This document shows, piece after piece, positions 1 to 10,500 of a stretch of 64,000 nt of DNA. The position numbers were made by a program, and so were the translations under genes. This DNA comes from Spirometra erinaceieuropaei (lineage: Eukaryota; Platyhelminthes; Cestoda; Diphyllobothriidea; Diphyllobothriidae). The first letter of the stretch is position 1. Every line of letters starts with the position of its first letter. The stretch is from NCBI GenBank assembly GCA_902702965.1, contig CACRXP010000709.1, positions 51,044 through 115,043 of the forward strand, in the 5' to 3' direction. The notes below the pieces were generated by a model. It had not been told where the DNA came from. It searched no databases and saw nothing but the letters and a program-made list of their open reading frames with translations.

Positions 1-272
1 GGGGACAAATTAATAATAGCCTTGTTCCGACCTCGTTCATAGAGCATTTGCCAGCGCTCTGCGAAGTGTGGCCCCAAACAGCCCCCACTTCTGTGGACGA
101 CTGATGTAGGGTTTGCTTACAAACTCCGGAAGAGGCCAGCTTGCCAACCTAATGGCGCAATCACCTGGGTTTAAGGTATATACCGGCCTTCGAGAAGCGT
201 AGGTTGATATTTGAAGCAATATTTCCCCGGGAGGAATTTAAAGCAAGCAAGGACAGCAGAATTTAATGGTAT

Positions 273-320
273 TAGAAAATTTCGCGACGGCTTCTCAACT
301 TCAGCCTGTCGTTGCATAAC
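273..320 (+). repeat. 48-bp inverted repeat, left arm (partner 1845-1892)
   Basis: This arm (AGAAAATTTCGCGACGG...) is the near-perfect reverse complement of 1845-1892. Together they bracket the RT and GIY-YIG part of PLE copy 1. The same pair occurs at 31364-31412 and 32931-32978 in copy 2. Confidence 0.8.
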
Positions 321-617
321 ACAGATAACAAATGAGAAAGATACTAAGATTTGAACTTCCACAGAGAAATTCGATATAAAACAGCAAGGTCATCGTATAC
401 TACGCGTTGACAAATCAATAAAAGGGCAACTTGAAAACGCAACATAGGAAAGAAAATGGGGAAATTAACATGCCGAGGTATTTCGAAAATCAAAAGGGGC
501 TCAGGTCTACCAAGACGAGCTGAGGTTGACCATGTGGCCTAATTGTTTACATAGGTCGGGTTTCTCCCGCCGTATGTAGGTTGCCCCCAGGTAGCGCAGT
601 AACCGAGTTGTTCGTGC

Positions 618-1022
618 TCAGACTAATGTTCGAAAAGACGTTTTGGGGTCAACCGAATGGCCACTATCAAGGAGATGGTTTGCAATAGAAGACCGTGGAA
701 TCTTATTCTCCCGCTTTAGAAGCCAGTTAGGCAGGTGCTCAACCGTCCTGGCTGCCAGTTGCCTTTTCGTTCGCCCAATGTACTCGCAGCCACAAGTGCA
801 TGTAAATTCGTAAACAAAATTTGACGTGGCGTACAATGGCAAGGCATCATTCGCCCGTGGAACTTCGATAGCCTTAGTAGGGCTGCAGAATATGAGTTCA
901 GCTGAGTTGTAAGTTCTGTCGATAGCGCATCTCAATCGTCGCTTGATGGTATTAGAGATGTTGTCGGCCTTAAAGGGTAAGGATATTATAACGGGCTTTT
1001 TTGGAACAGATTGTTCCGTCAA
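618..1022 (-). pseudogene. PLE GIY-YIG endonuclease domain, C-terminal fragment
   Basis: The 134-residue minus-strand frame contains FVYEFTCTCGCEYIGRT, in which VYEF stands for GIY and YIG is intact. It is followed by an AARTVEHLPNWL helix and the IPRSSIANHLLDSGHSVDP block usual in the C-terminal half of PLE endonucleases. The frame starts downstream of the RT, with a gap in which the linking region is out of frame. In intact PLEs this domain nicks target DNA. The matching region of the inverted copy (32250-32702) has an extra in-frame stop just upstream, so this copy is slightly better preserved. It is not expected to be expressed alone. Confidence 0.8.
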
Positions 1023-1198
1023 TTTTGGCCGTAAAGTGTTGCTCTACTTTTCGATGAATCGTGTTGGACATCATCGTTTAAGCAGGGCTGTTTTGAGACA
1101 AGAAATGTCATCATCCAGCGTTTCAATAGAGCAAATGTTTCTTGTTCTTTGGAATAGAGTATAAACCAAATTTCGCTTTCGTTGTATCGGCACAAAGC

Positions 1199-1829
1199 TC
1201 AAGAAGTGTAGGTCTTTCTTTCCATATATCCTTTCCATATATCTTTGTGGAAAACAGATCGCCTTATTGTACCAGCTTCCTGTCTAGTCATGAGGACATT
1301 CAGGAAAGAAAGCTTGTTGCACTGCTCCTTTTCCATTGTGAATCTAATCTTAGGATGGAGACTGTTCATGGCAGCAAGTAGGTCTTCGGCTTCATCGTCG
1401 TTATTAACAATAGCAAAAATGTCGTCTACGTATCTTTTGTACAGTGTTTTCCTATTTAATTTTGCCGGGAAAGTTTCTTCTAAGTGACCCATAAAATGTC
1501 GGCAGGGTTGGACCAAGTGGACTTCCCATTGCCACTCCATAAATTTGTCTGTATAGCTGTCCATCGAACAGAAATTGAACGTTTTTCGTGCAAAGTTTCA
1601 TCATGTCACGTAATATTTCGGGTGAAAGGCGGGTTTCAGACGCATGGGCGCATATGATATCGATAGTCTCATCCAGTGATACATTTTTTAATAGTGATAC
1701 AACGTCCAAGAATATCATGGTTTTGTTGGAAATGATCTGGTGCTTTATTTCTTTAATAAAATGGAAACTGTCTTTTATTGTGTAAGTCGAAAATAGGTGT
1801 CCTATTGGTTCTAATTTCTTGACAAGCAA
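1199..1829 (-). pseudogene. PLE reverse transcriptase fragment, frameshifted
   Basis: Two overlapping minus-strand frames together encode the Penelope-type RT palm. The first frame (1829-1452) has motif A (FLDVVSLLKNV) and motif B (YGVAMGSPLGPTL). The second (1564-1199) has motif C (YKRYVDDIFAIV) and a motif D-like LSFLNVLMTR. The catalytic YVDD is intact. The reading frame changes right after the motif B segment, where a normal PLE would continue into the segment before HLEE. A single-base loss there explains it, and the copy at 31466-32120 has the same break. An intact element would use this domain for target-primed or telomere-primed cDNA synthesis. Here it is a pseudogene. Confidence 0.85.
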
Positions 1830-1844
1830 CTGTACTAGTCTGTT

Positions 1845-1892
1845 TTATGCGACGACAGGCTGCAGTTGAGAAGCCGTCGCGAAATTTTCTGG
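1845..1892 (-). repeat. 48-bp inverted repeat, right arm
   Basis: Reverse-complement partner of 273-320. It ends in CGAAATTTTCTGG and lies just upstream of the RT fragment on the coding (minus) strand. Confidence 0.8.
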
Positions 1893-2070
1893 TAGGTCGA
1901 TTTGTAAAAAATGTCTTCAATTGCAACGGCCTGTTTATGTGAGTTTACAATAGAGATAGGGACGGAACAAAATTGCGAGTTAATTTACGAAACAGTTCTA
2001 TGTCGGTAACTTTCCGCTGGTAAATTTCTAGACCGCCTGTGCAGCACGCGTTCGCGAAGAAACTCGCCAC

Positions 2071-2650
2071 ATGTTTACGCATTTCACAGATTCCAACGAT
2101 TGGCATGATAAGCTCTGTGTGTGTGTGTGTGTACGAACTGCAGCCTTGAAGAGTGACGGCCCAAGCGCATACAGAGCCTCGTGTCAGCCTTGTGGGCCTA
2201 AAGGTCTGAAAACGTCTGCTATGTCACGATCAGAGAATCATACCGCTCGTAGCCTGGCATGCGCTGGAAGTTCTCTGACACCTAGTTCCCTGTTGGTAGA
2301 TGCATCAGCGCTGCCACCGGGTATACCCGTCATGGGCATGGCTGTACAGTCCCCCTAGCCTCTGCAGCTGTCTTTGTTGTTGGCTAAAATTCTGATAATT
2401 TGCCGTGTCGACCAGGTGGTGTGGTTGTACGCCTAGGTGCGAGCTCGGCCGTGCCACCCACCTGCGCCCTCCCCCGCCTCCGGTCCTCTTGACTCCGTCT
2501 TGACACCTGGTCCAGGTTGGGAGTAGGAGAAGAGGGGGCGGCAGATGCTGTGCAAGTCTACTATCGTTTTAAACTAACTCACGCACACGTCACCGTGCCT
2601 GCCCCCTCCCTGCCATCATCGGCAACGACGGTCGGACTGTCATGTGTTCG
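2071..2650 (+). repeat. Dispersed repeat R (long copy)
   Basis: An unclassified repeat. Its right half reads into CCTCCGGTCCTCTTGACTC, then a G-rich GGAGGAG-type block, then CAAGTCTACTATC. Related copies lie at 20395-20560, 28390-28760 (minus), 29000-29360, 30600-31190 (minus), 34140-34345, 35545-35640, 46055-46590 and 59925-60320. The longest copies are about 550 bp. It carries a (GT)n run at 2115-2130. No conserved long ORF is shared among copies, so it is probably a non-autonomous element, or the tail of one. In both halves of the inverted PLE duplication R sits at the same side of the PLE. Confidence 0.7.
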
Positions 2651-2893
2651 AACTAATGAGGAAATAATGTGTTTCATCAACTTTCTACACCGAACAAACT
2701 GTTTCCAACTGCTTTGCATCAGCCTGTGTAGGCAACTCTTCAAGTAGCCCTTAACCACATCAGAAGTTGAGCGTTGCAAACAGTTCCGATCTAGGCGGAA
2801 TGCGAATTATCAAAGCAAACATCAGAGGTGTCATCACGCGGTTGAGAAAACAGTCAAGGTGTTCAGTAAACATGCTCAAAAACCCTCGGTATA
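2651..2893. other. Short spacer, nothing recognised
   Basis: No coding or structural signal recognised between repeat R and the first MITE. The 76- and 66-residue frames here overlap on opposite strands and look like chance. Confidence 0.5.
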
Positions 2894-3884
2894 CAGTAGG
2901 TGGGCTAACTCATGAAATGTCAATCGAAATTCCGAAATGTGTCTTCGTTTCAAAAAGATTAAATAGGGTTGTAAAACTAATCACTGTGCAGCATAATTCT
3001 ATAATAATTCAGTGAGCACAGGATGCCGACTTTCGAATAAACGTCTTTCCGGCTGCATTCAGAAACCATACTCTGCAAAAAATGACTACTTCAGTTGCAT
3101 ACATTTTTCTTACTGATTTTCGATGCCCTTAAAAATTCAATTATATTGCACGGAAAACTTACATAAAAATATTCGGTCCCTTGCTCATTTGGTAGAAAAT
3201 GGCATCGTCTTCCAATTTTACACTCGAAAGAAGGGTGTAATTCGGCTTTCAAAAACTCTTCCGATTCTCGGATAATTTTGAAGCTGACCTGCCGTTACAC
3301 TTGCACTTAGAGTTTCGTAACTACAAGCAGTAGCCTTTCCGCGTACGAAAAAGTATACATTTATCAACATCATTAAGAGGGGACCATATAGGGTTCATAA
3401 ATTTTGGCAGTAAATTTGAGTCATATTGTTAACCTTACAAGATGCATTGGTAAATGCAGAGACATGACGTTTTATGAGCGGCCATTACATGGTATGAAAA
3501 ATTCTCATAATTATAAACTTTTTTGAAACCGAGTTATACCCCTCCTTCGAGTACACAATTAGAAGACGACGTAAGTTTCTACCGAACATGTGAAATAATG
3601 AATATTTTTATTCATGTCTTTCATGAAATATAATTAAATGTTTAAGGGCATCGAAAATCAATAGGGAAAATGTGAGCTACGAAAGTAGTCATTTTTTGCA
3701 GAGTATACTTATTGTATGCAGCCGAAAAGAAGTTCATTCGAAAGCCGGCACTCTAAGGTAACGGGATTATTATAGAATTATGCTGCATAGTGATTAGTTT
3801 TACAACCCTACTTAATTGATCTTTTCGAAACGAAAACGCATTTCGAAATTTTGGCTGACATTTCACGAGTTAGCCCACCTACCG
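2894..3884. mobile_element. Palindromic MITE, family A (A1)
   Basis: About 991 bp that is almost entirely one long imperfect palindrome. The left end CAGTAGGTGGGCTAACTC is mirrored by the right end ...GAGTTAGCCCACCTACCG. TA dinucleotides flank both ends (2892-2893 and 3885-3886), which is the target duplication of Tc1/mariner-type elements. There is no coding capacity. Arms of about 480 bp make it a foldback element probably mobilised in trans. Other family A copies: 13482-14474, 15841-16127, 22133-22531, 23690-25422 (split), 37204-38186, 41076-41402 (half) and 48500-49185. Confidence 0.88.
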
Positions 3885-3886
3885 TA

Positions 3887-4130
3887 CTACTAACGGCTAT
3901 GGAATTGTCTTAGAGAATGGAGTCTAGGATGCAGCGTGGCGATCAGGCCCCGTACCGTGATCGGCGAACGTACCGTCACCACAGCAGGTATTTCTGAAGT
4001 CATACATTTTCTTTGGGAAAAGTAGCAGACTTTTTTGAACAAATTTTGACCGCTGGTTCCCCGAAGTCATTATTATACGTTGAGTAAATGTGCCTAAGAC
4101 AGTAACTATTCTAAACCTGTTTCAAAATCG
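3887..4130. other. Unassigned spacer
   Basis: Between the MITE end and the first recognisable part of the minus-strand PLE remnant. No feature recognised. Confidence 0.4.
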
Positions 4131-4870
4131 ACACTTGTTCGGTGTTCGTGCCAGTAAGCTGTCGCCAGGTGCGTTATTCTGTATTGATTGGTTCTCGTCC
4201 CCTCTGCTTTTTTCTGAGATTCTTGTACAGGGTATCTAAATCGATGTGCTGATTGATGCATGACTTTGAGAAACTCTCGGCCTTCTTCTGGAGGAGCGAA
4301 CTCCGGTGATGTGAGTTTTGTCCCAGACTGGATGCCCGTCTTCCAGGGTAGGCATGGTCAGTGGGACAGATGGCTTTGCCCCTTAGCTACCAGTTAATGC
4401 TCGTGAGTGCGTGTAGAGACGGTTTTTCCTATTTAGCCGCAATATACGACATCGCAAGTATCGCGCCGTATCCTGTCGACGACATCCTTCGTATTAAGAT
4501 AATCAATCGTATCGTTAGTGTACAGGCTGAACGCGTAAAATACTCGCCGGTCTGTGCGCCAATTGTTTTCGATGTTTCCTCAAGAATCTTTCAACGAGTT
4601 CAGACACATTGTTAATGTATGCAAGTTTTGTCAAGTATTTGCCTTGGGCGTCGACCTACGAAATCCCTAGGGTTATCCACTTCAGGAAAATAATTCAAAC
4701 AAGTACGTTATCGCAACTTGATAGTTTTTCTCCTCAGAACAATGTGCCTTTACTCGATGAAGTAGACTGTTGACGGTACATCGCCTGTGAGAGGTTAGAT
4801 TGTTGCTCATACCGTAGAATGAATTCGGCATAAGTTTCTTTGCGGTAAACGGGAATTTTTGATGTTTCAT
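4130..4870 (-). pseudogene. PLE remnant: RT-to-endonuclease connector and decayed GIY-YIG tail
   Basis: The minus-strand frame 4870-4682 has SHRRCTVNSLLHRVKAHCSE, matching the connector seen at 58227-58562 (SHKRNCVRTLYRRIETHCSE) and 7372-7875. Further downstream on the minus strand (about 4460-4130), scattered frames recall the C-terminal endonuclease part, with a REFLKVMH block. Stops and shifts abound. The remnant is collinear with the N-terminal PLE fragment at 6106-6803; the RT palm is missing and MITE B1 lies between them. The connector call is good; the GIY-YIG tail is tentative. Confidence 0.6.
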
Positions 4871-4982
4871 CAGACGCTATATCGCGTCCACATATCGTAG
4901 CCACAACTTAGGGTTGACGACTGAAAGAGCCGTAGAGTCTTGTTTTTTGTGTATTTTCACCTCGGCGGGAAAACCAGATATA

Positions 4983-5929
4983 CAGTGAGTGACCTATCTC
5001 ATGAAATGTTGGCTGAAATTCTAAAATGCGTTTTCGATTAGGAAGGATTACTTGGTCGCGGTAGTAATATTGATTATCTTGTGGCATACTCTTATAACAT
5101 TTCGGACTCGGCAGGATGTCGGCTTTTAAATTAACTTCTTTTCAATCTCCTGTAGAAAGCGTGCTCGATAAAAAATGGCTACTTAAGTAGCATGCATTTT
5201 TCCCATTGATTTTTGGATGGTCTTTTAGCCAATCAGTAGAGACTCACGTCTTCTTTATATTTTATACTTAAGGAAGGAGTATAATTAGGTTTTAAAAAAA
5301 AGTTTTAATTATGAGACTTTTTAAGACCACGAAATGTCCATTCACATAGCCTCGTACCTGTCCGTTTACCACTGCTCCTCATGGAATGTACAACATGGTC
5401 CTCATCCATTGCAAAATGTTATGGACTCTGTATTATATCTCTTTAATGGCATGGAAAAATATGTGATTTTCTTTACGCGGAACGAATGCACCTTGTAGAG
5501 TTAAATCACTAAGCGCTAATGCAACGAATGATCAGGCTCCAAATAATTCGGCAATAATAAAACTTTTTTAAAACCTAATTATACTCCTTCCTTAAGTATT
5601 AAATATAAAGAAGACGTGATTCTCTATTAATTGACTAAAAGAAAGCATATTTTTGTTTATGGTTTCTATTAAACATATTTGAATTTCGAAGACCATCGAA
5701 AATCAATGGGAAAAATGCATGCTACTTAAGTAGCCATTTTTTATCGAGCACGCTTTCTACAGGAGATTGAAAAGAAGTTAATTTAAAAGCCGACATCCTG
5801 CCGAGTCCGAAATGTTATAAGAGTATGTCACAAGATAATCAGTATTACAACCGCGACCAAGTAATCCTTCCTAATCGAAAACGCATTTTAGAATTTCAGC
5901 CAACATTTCATGATATCGGTCACTCACTG
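4983..5929. mobile_element. Palindromic MITE, family B (B1)
   Basis: About 947 bp, palindromic over nearly its full length. Its ends CAGTGAGTGACC and GGTCACTCACTG are flanked by TA at 4981-4982 and 5930-5931. Family B differs from family A in its terminal sequence (GTGAGTGACC versus GTAGGTGGGC), but the subterminal architecture is alike (CATGAAATG followed by GAAATTC), so the two are probably related subfamilies. No ORF of note. Copies: 21935-23298 (split) and 24310-25296. Confidence 0.88.
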
Positions 5930-6105
5930 TAGGTAAACCCACTGCAGCTGGGGGAAACATTCGTCTCATAGGACTGTAGGAGGTCGTCTGTGAATTACCT
6001 TGCTAAATCAACTGTATGAGTGTGAACAAAGAAACCACATCGAAGAAATAATTATTTCATCAGCACAATTTCTCTAGAAACTCTATGGAGTCCTCGATGG
6101 AAATT

Positions 6106-6803
6106 TCACAGCCCCTCGTAAGTGATTGGACAGATACTAGGAATTTCGTAATATGGTGCACTGATTAATGATACAATCGGTCGCATTGGGACTTCAAGTT
6201 TATGGATTTTATGCAGTCCATAGATCTTTGCGATGGTTGGTTCAGATTGTCTCAGGTATTTCGCAATATCTCCTGACAGTTGCTTTGTCCCTGTATTTTG
6301 CGCCAGCACTATACCATGGGTCTGTGAAGAGGCTTATAAGTTGAACCGTCTTCCAAAAGTGACAACATTTTTCATTGTAGTCAGTTTTGTTCAAAAGTGC
6401 AGTTGAGTTTCCTTTTTGGACAGGAAAATGATAATGCTTTTGCCAATTTTTAGACCTTTTATGCTTTCCTTTCTTCAAGTGATAGAACTGAAAAGCAGTT
6501 CCAAGATTTTTAGCTTTGTACAGTTCGATTTCGGATTGTAAAATGTTCCTCTTCTGTGAGATTTGCTGTGGATATGATGGATTCCAAGCCTGCAAGGCGC
6601 TGCAAGTAATTTTGATAGGAGGGATTCCATTTCACTCCGTTGAAATGCGCATTCTCTTCCGTTGTTGTAGGGACTCTCGTAGACAGATTATCGGCCTTAA
6701 CTGAACACTTCCGGTTGGTATAAGCTGTGTACTCTGCAACGACTAGAACTGATGGGCGACTGAGTGAGGATTTCCGAGGATAAGTACAAATGAAGCGAAA
6801 CAT
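6106..6803 (-). pseudogene. PLE remnant: N-terminal and finger region of the RT
   Basis: Three successive minus-strand frames give the N-terminal part of a Penelope-type polyprotein. There is a leader with NYLQRLAGLESIISTA (6510-6803), then KGNSTALLNKTDYNEK (within 6242-6595), the usual KGNST block before the fingers, then TIAKIYGLHKIHKLEVPMRP (6106-6309), matching the PLE fingers motif YGLPKIHK..P.RPI. At least two frameshifts separate them and the palm (motifs A to D) is absent. The connector at 4682-4870 probably belongs to the same insertion. Confidence 0.8.
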
Positions 6804-7230
6804 GCATATTACCTAAGGGACCCTTTTGCTCAAAATAGGATTTCTGTCAAAAAATGTTGCCATTTGAAAGCCAGAACGCCATAATATAGACGTCGGAAAG
6901 ATAGGGTCTATTGTGTCCATTTCAAGCAGGCTATACTTACATTGTTTTCACGTATCAAATAGCCCTATCCACTTATAATGCGTTTCATGCTTAACAGCGC
7001 GACACCAACATTTCGGCAAACTTTCTATTTGGGGTCAATTTAGGAATCCCGACCAATAGCTGACGCCAATCGACCGATAAAAATCCACACCGCCACACAG
7101 GCACTGTCGCGCGTCTTTTAATAAAGGGGAGAACACAGGAGCAGATCAAAGGGACACCAATGGATTCGCCAATATCCAGCCTGGTTACAGAACTAGTCTA
7201 ACTGGAGCTGAAAAAATCGCCTTCGACCAC
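6804..7230. other. Intergenic, nothing recognised
   Basis: About 430 bases without a supported ORF, repeat or RNA signal between two oppositely oriented PLE remnants. Confidence 0.4.
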
Positions 7231-8110
7231 TATGAACCTGCGTTTTGGCGCCGGTACGTGGAAGGCCCGTTCGTTGTGATTGGAAGGAACAGACTAGCCG
7301 ACTAGCAAGACCTGCTTAACGGCATCTTCCCCGAAATTCAGTTCACAAGGGAAGAACAGTATGCCGAACAGTTGCCTTTTCCTGACGTTCTCATCACACG
7401 CACACCCAATGGCAAACTCAGCACCACGATGTATAGAAAGGAGACTAACACGACTCAGATTCTCAACTACTGTAGTACCCTTCCAATGGCGCACCAGCAC
7501 TGCTGCGTTAGGGCACTCTTCAAAGGGGTAAAAGCGCATTGCAGTGAACTGAAGGGACGAGTACGCGAACTACGGTATCTTCGGGACCAACAGGCAGGGA
7601 ATGGATACCCGAACGGCTTTGTCAACTGCTGCCTCAGTACACACTCACGGCGAACAAACGGAGGAGGGCTGTCAACACTCTGGCACCCTCTACCATGTAT
7701 AAATAATGTGTCCGAAGCAACGGAACGTATGGCTGGAGAGCTCGTCGTGAGTATCGCTCACCGTCCGACAGCGACCATGCGCAACAAAATCATGCGAGTG
7801 AAGGACCGACTGGACGTAGGAGAACAATCGGGTGTTACACAAGGCAGACCGAACGACGGCTTAGCCCGCGGATAAGGGAGCATAAACGGGTAGTCCGGAG
7901 AGGTGACTCGCTGTCTCAGCTTGCTACTCCCACCCTGGAGGAAGACCACGAATTTAACTTCCCGAGCACGCGGATAATGACGCGGGCCGGCAATAAGACG
8001 GCGAGAACTGGGGGTCTGACACCAACTCCATAAACAGACACGTTGACACACCCCCCTGCTATCACGCGCTCCGTTCCCGCGGCCGAGAGGCGAGACCCAA
8101 TTTCCAGCCA
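7230..8110 (+). pseudogene. PLE remnant: RT end, connector and GIY-YIG tail
   Basis: The + frames begin at the RT thumb (LLNGIFPEIQFTREEQ, then LPFPDVLITRTPNGKL) and continue through the connector MYRKETNTTQILNYCST and CCVRALFKGVKAHCSELKGR up to about 7830. After SGV (the start of GIY) there is a small deletion and a frame change. The downstream frame then reads YTRQTERRLSPRIREHKRVV and EEDHEFNFPSTRIMTRAGNK, the body of a PLE GIY-YIG domain. The GIY strand itself is lost, so the nuclease cannot be functional. The RT catalytic motifs lie outside the preserved part. Confidence 0.82.
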
Positions 8111-8514
8111 AGGGTGCACGCAGTCAGGCCGCCGTGAGACGGCGTGGACTCAGTCTTATCGCGAAGAGCATCCCTTACACTCCTTTCCCCCTCTTCTTCG
8201 TCCGACTACAAAACTGCTCATTTGACGCCGCATTCTCACAGTCTCTGACGCTGGCCTCCTTTACGAGACCGAAAGTTCGGACTAATACGCGTACTGTCCC
8301 AGTGACCACGTGTCAATCTTCTTTGCAACAAGAACCTGGAACTCGCATATTCGCATCCAACCGTGGATTATCTCGGCAAACGGATAATCAAAGCAGACGG
8401 ATTCCTGACAAGGATAGGTGAGACTAAGATGCGTATTTCTGGCTTATTAGTCGCTGTCGGCCCTAAGTTTGGGCTTTGAACTTGGGCTCATTGGCCATTG
8501 AGTGTTAAGTAGTA
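8111..8514. other. Unassigned region with a SINE-tail-like fragment
   Basis: Mostly unrecognised. Near 8436-8465 the minus strand reads AATAAGCCAGAAATA, like the tail of the tRNA-derived repeat at 45030-45215. Confidence 0.35.
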
Positions 8515-8888
8515 CAAAGCTTGGTAAGATGTGTTTTGGTAGCCCCACCTGATGGACACAATACTGTTGAGGCTGGGGTTATGGCTAGGGGTTAGGGTTG
8601 GGGGTTAAGGTTAAGGGTTAGGGTTAGGAGTTGGGGTTTAGGATTAGAGGTTATAGTTAGGGGCTAGGGTTAGGGTTAGGGGTTAGCCCAAATATTTCTC
8701 AACCAATGAAAGTACAACCACACACTCCCAATAGCTATTCTTTTGCATACAACTACCTGACCTCGTCGCCTGTGCGTTCCACGGTCCCACCTGCAAAAAC
8801 CCCCTATTACCACCGGTCCCGTATTACAGGTGGCTGGGGCTGGTTTACTTTAGGTGGGGCTACCAAACCACATCCGACCCAAAGCTTT
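8515..8888. mobile_element. Hairpin element enclosing TTAGGG-like repeats (long form)
   Basis: The left arm 8515-8550 ends TTTTGGTAGCCCCACCT. The right arm 8852-8888 starts AGGTGGGGCTACCAAACCA and is its inverse complement, both with an outer AAAGCTT. Between them is a degenerate telomere-like array (GGGGTTAGGGTTGGGGG... at about 8576-8692). The shorter relative at 9387-9465 has the same layout. No ORF. The type is unknown; the paired arms suggest a mobile hairpin, but a target duplication was not identified. Confidence 0.6.
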
Positions 8889-9386
8889 ACCAATGAGCGA
8901 CGGGTCCTATCTTCTGTCGTTTACGATCTGGAAAGATAAGTTCACCGATTAAGTTGTGGGACGCGCTTGTCACATTGCGCTTTGAGGATCAATCTGGGAC
9001 CCTCGCGGATCAGAACCGACAAAAAGAAAGACTTGAATGGCCAATTGTGACCTGTCAACCGTCGTCATCCAGTCGCACTCCAACCCGGAGGTGTGGATAA
9101 TCTGGGACTCAAGTTTCTTGTTCACTCAGAGTGAACCCCGACGATGTGAGATCAAGCTACAAGTCCGTGGCTTTCCGTTTGCTCTATAAATCAGTGATGG
9201 ACATTCAATATTTTAATTCTTCTCCTACATTGTCCGCCCTTAACATTTTTCGGTTTACCAGAGACCTGAATCAGATTGGGTATGCAACATAACATCCGCT
9301 TCAATTCTAGCACTAAGGCTGTAGTTTCTTGGATTCGGTTGTCAGTTTCCGTCCTCTCTCAGTCTCCAAGAAAATTAGGGCAAAAT

Positions 9387-9465
9387 CCTATTTCGTAACC
9401 GTACCTGTTAGGGGTTAGGGGTTAGGCTGGGGCTTGTCTATTGCAGGTACGGCTACGAAATAAGG
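9387..9465. mobile_element. Hairpin element enclosing TTAGGGG repeats (short form)
   Basis: The arms CCTATTTCGTAACCGTACCTG (9387-9407, 21 bp) and CAGGTACGGCTACGAAATAA... (9444-9465) fold back on each other around TTAGGGGTTAGGGGTTAGG. The right arm aligns with that of the element at 8515-8888 (AGGTRSGGCTACSAAA, followed in both by CCGACC). Confidence 0.6.
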
Positions 9466-10079
9466 ACCGACCAAACTAGTACCATATACTCCAAGCCAAA
9501 GACAGGATCTCAAGAAAAATATGAAGGAGAGCAGGCTGTTGCTTACGAAACAGGGGAAGCAGAAGCACAGTGGTTACTGATTTGACATCTGTCATATTTT
9601 CGAATGCGGAATCAAATTGTAATCCGCATGATGCTCCCATTCTGTATTTGGCAGCCAAGTGGACACAAGCCAAACCTTCTTTCGTCGCATTTTGCACCGA
9701 AAATATCAGATACGTCGGCCTCATTCGGCGAGCCTGTCATAAACGGTCTCTCAATTCTCTCATCTACGCGATGACACACTAGGGATCCAGGCAGGACTCC
9801 TAAGACAAAGTGGAATTACCTGTATCTGTTGTTACAGACAGAATGAATCAATGTGCGCGAGTCTCGTGTGACCTTGAGTGATATCGATTACAAGTGGCAG
9901 AAGGTTGGTGCCTGCTTCGGGCGGGAGAATGGTTACTTTAAATGCAAACGATGGTCGCCTGAGACATGTTCAAATCTCGGGTTCATGCAACCTGTAATTT
10001 GAGTAAAACTGGTGAAAATCGGAAAATAAAGCAAAAGATCGTTCCAACGATTTTTGATCGTTCTAAACTTTTGAAGGGT
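9466..10079. other. Nothing recognised
   Basis: About 610 bases. The frames at 9476-9724 and 9570-9782 overlap on opposite strands and match nothing recognised. Confidence 0.4.
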
Positions 10080-10500
10080 TGAATTTTCTTTATCAACCTG
10101 CCGGGCAACGCGCTACTTTCGACTACTGACTTAATTTTATATTAAATATTGGATTAAAAAGCTTTATTCATCGGGAAAACTCGAGTAAAAACCGCCGCTC
10201 CAAATACACGAAAAGGACCTCTATCCAAGGATGTGAAACGGCATAGGAATCATTTATACTTCAATCTGTATGCATCAAATGGTTCATTTTTAGAAAAATG
10301 ATCTCGTTAAAACACCTGAAGTGTCCAATCCTTAGTTTAACTAAAACATTTGGCATCGAGCGCCTGTTAGTTTCAAGCCAGCAATTTTTGGACAGTTGTG
10401 GTGGCCTGTAGTGCATAGTTGCAAGCTTTACTACACTCAAACCAGTTATAGGTAAGTTTAAGGCACTCGCATCCTCCGCGACTACACAGCGGGAAGGGAC
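10080..10500. repeat. Diverged repeat shared with 56815-57260
   Basis: Collinear similarity by eye: AAATATTGGAT at 10143-10154 and 56831-56841, then CTTTATT, and later GTGG.CTGTAGTG..., GCAAG.TTTA and CTCA.ACCAG. The second copy lies just beyond a LINE 3' tail. Function unknown. Confidence 0.45.

Larger units (their letters stand above)
1..2060 (-). mobile_element. Penelope-like retroelement, copy 1 (inverted partner of 31190-33260)
   Basis: Read on the minus strand, this block runs from a reverse transcriptase fragment (about 1829 to 1199) through a GIY-YIG endonuclease fragment (1022 to 618) to a non-coding tail near base 1. That order is typical of Penelope-like elements. The whole block is repeated in the opposite orientation at 31190-33260, with high identity into the tails. 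Both copies carry the same frameshift between RT motifs B and C, so neither can make an intact polyprotein. A 48-bp inverted repeat (273-320 and 1845-1892) brackets the coding part. The element continues off the left edge or ends there; the other copy also stops resembling it close to this point. No hammerhead core was seen in this copy. Confidence 0.85.

Noticed and set aside
7758..8111. 117-residue minus-strand frame
   Set aside because: Shadow of the PLE GIY-YIG remnant on the + strand.
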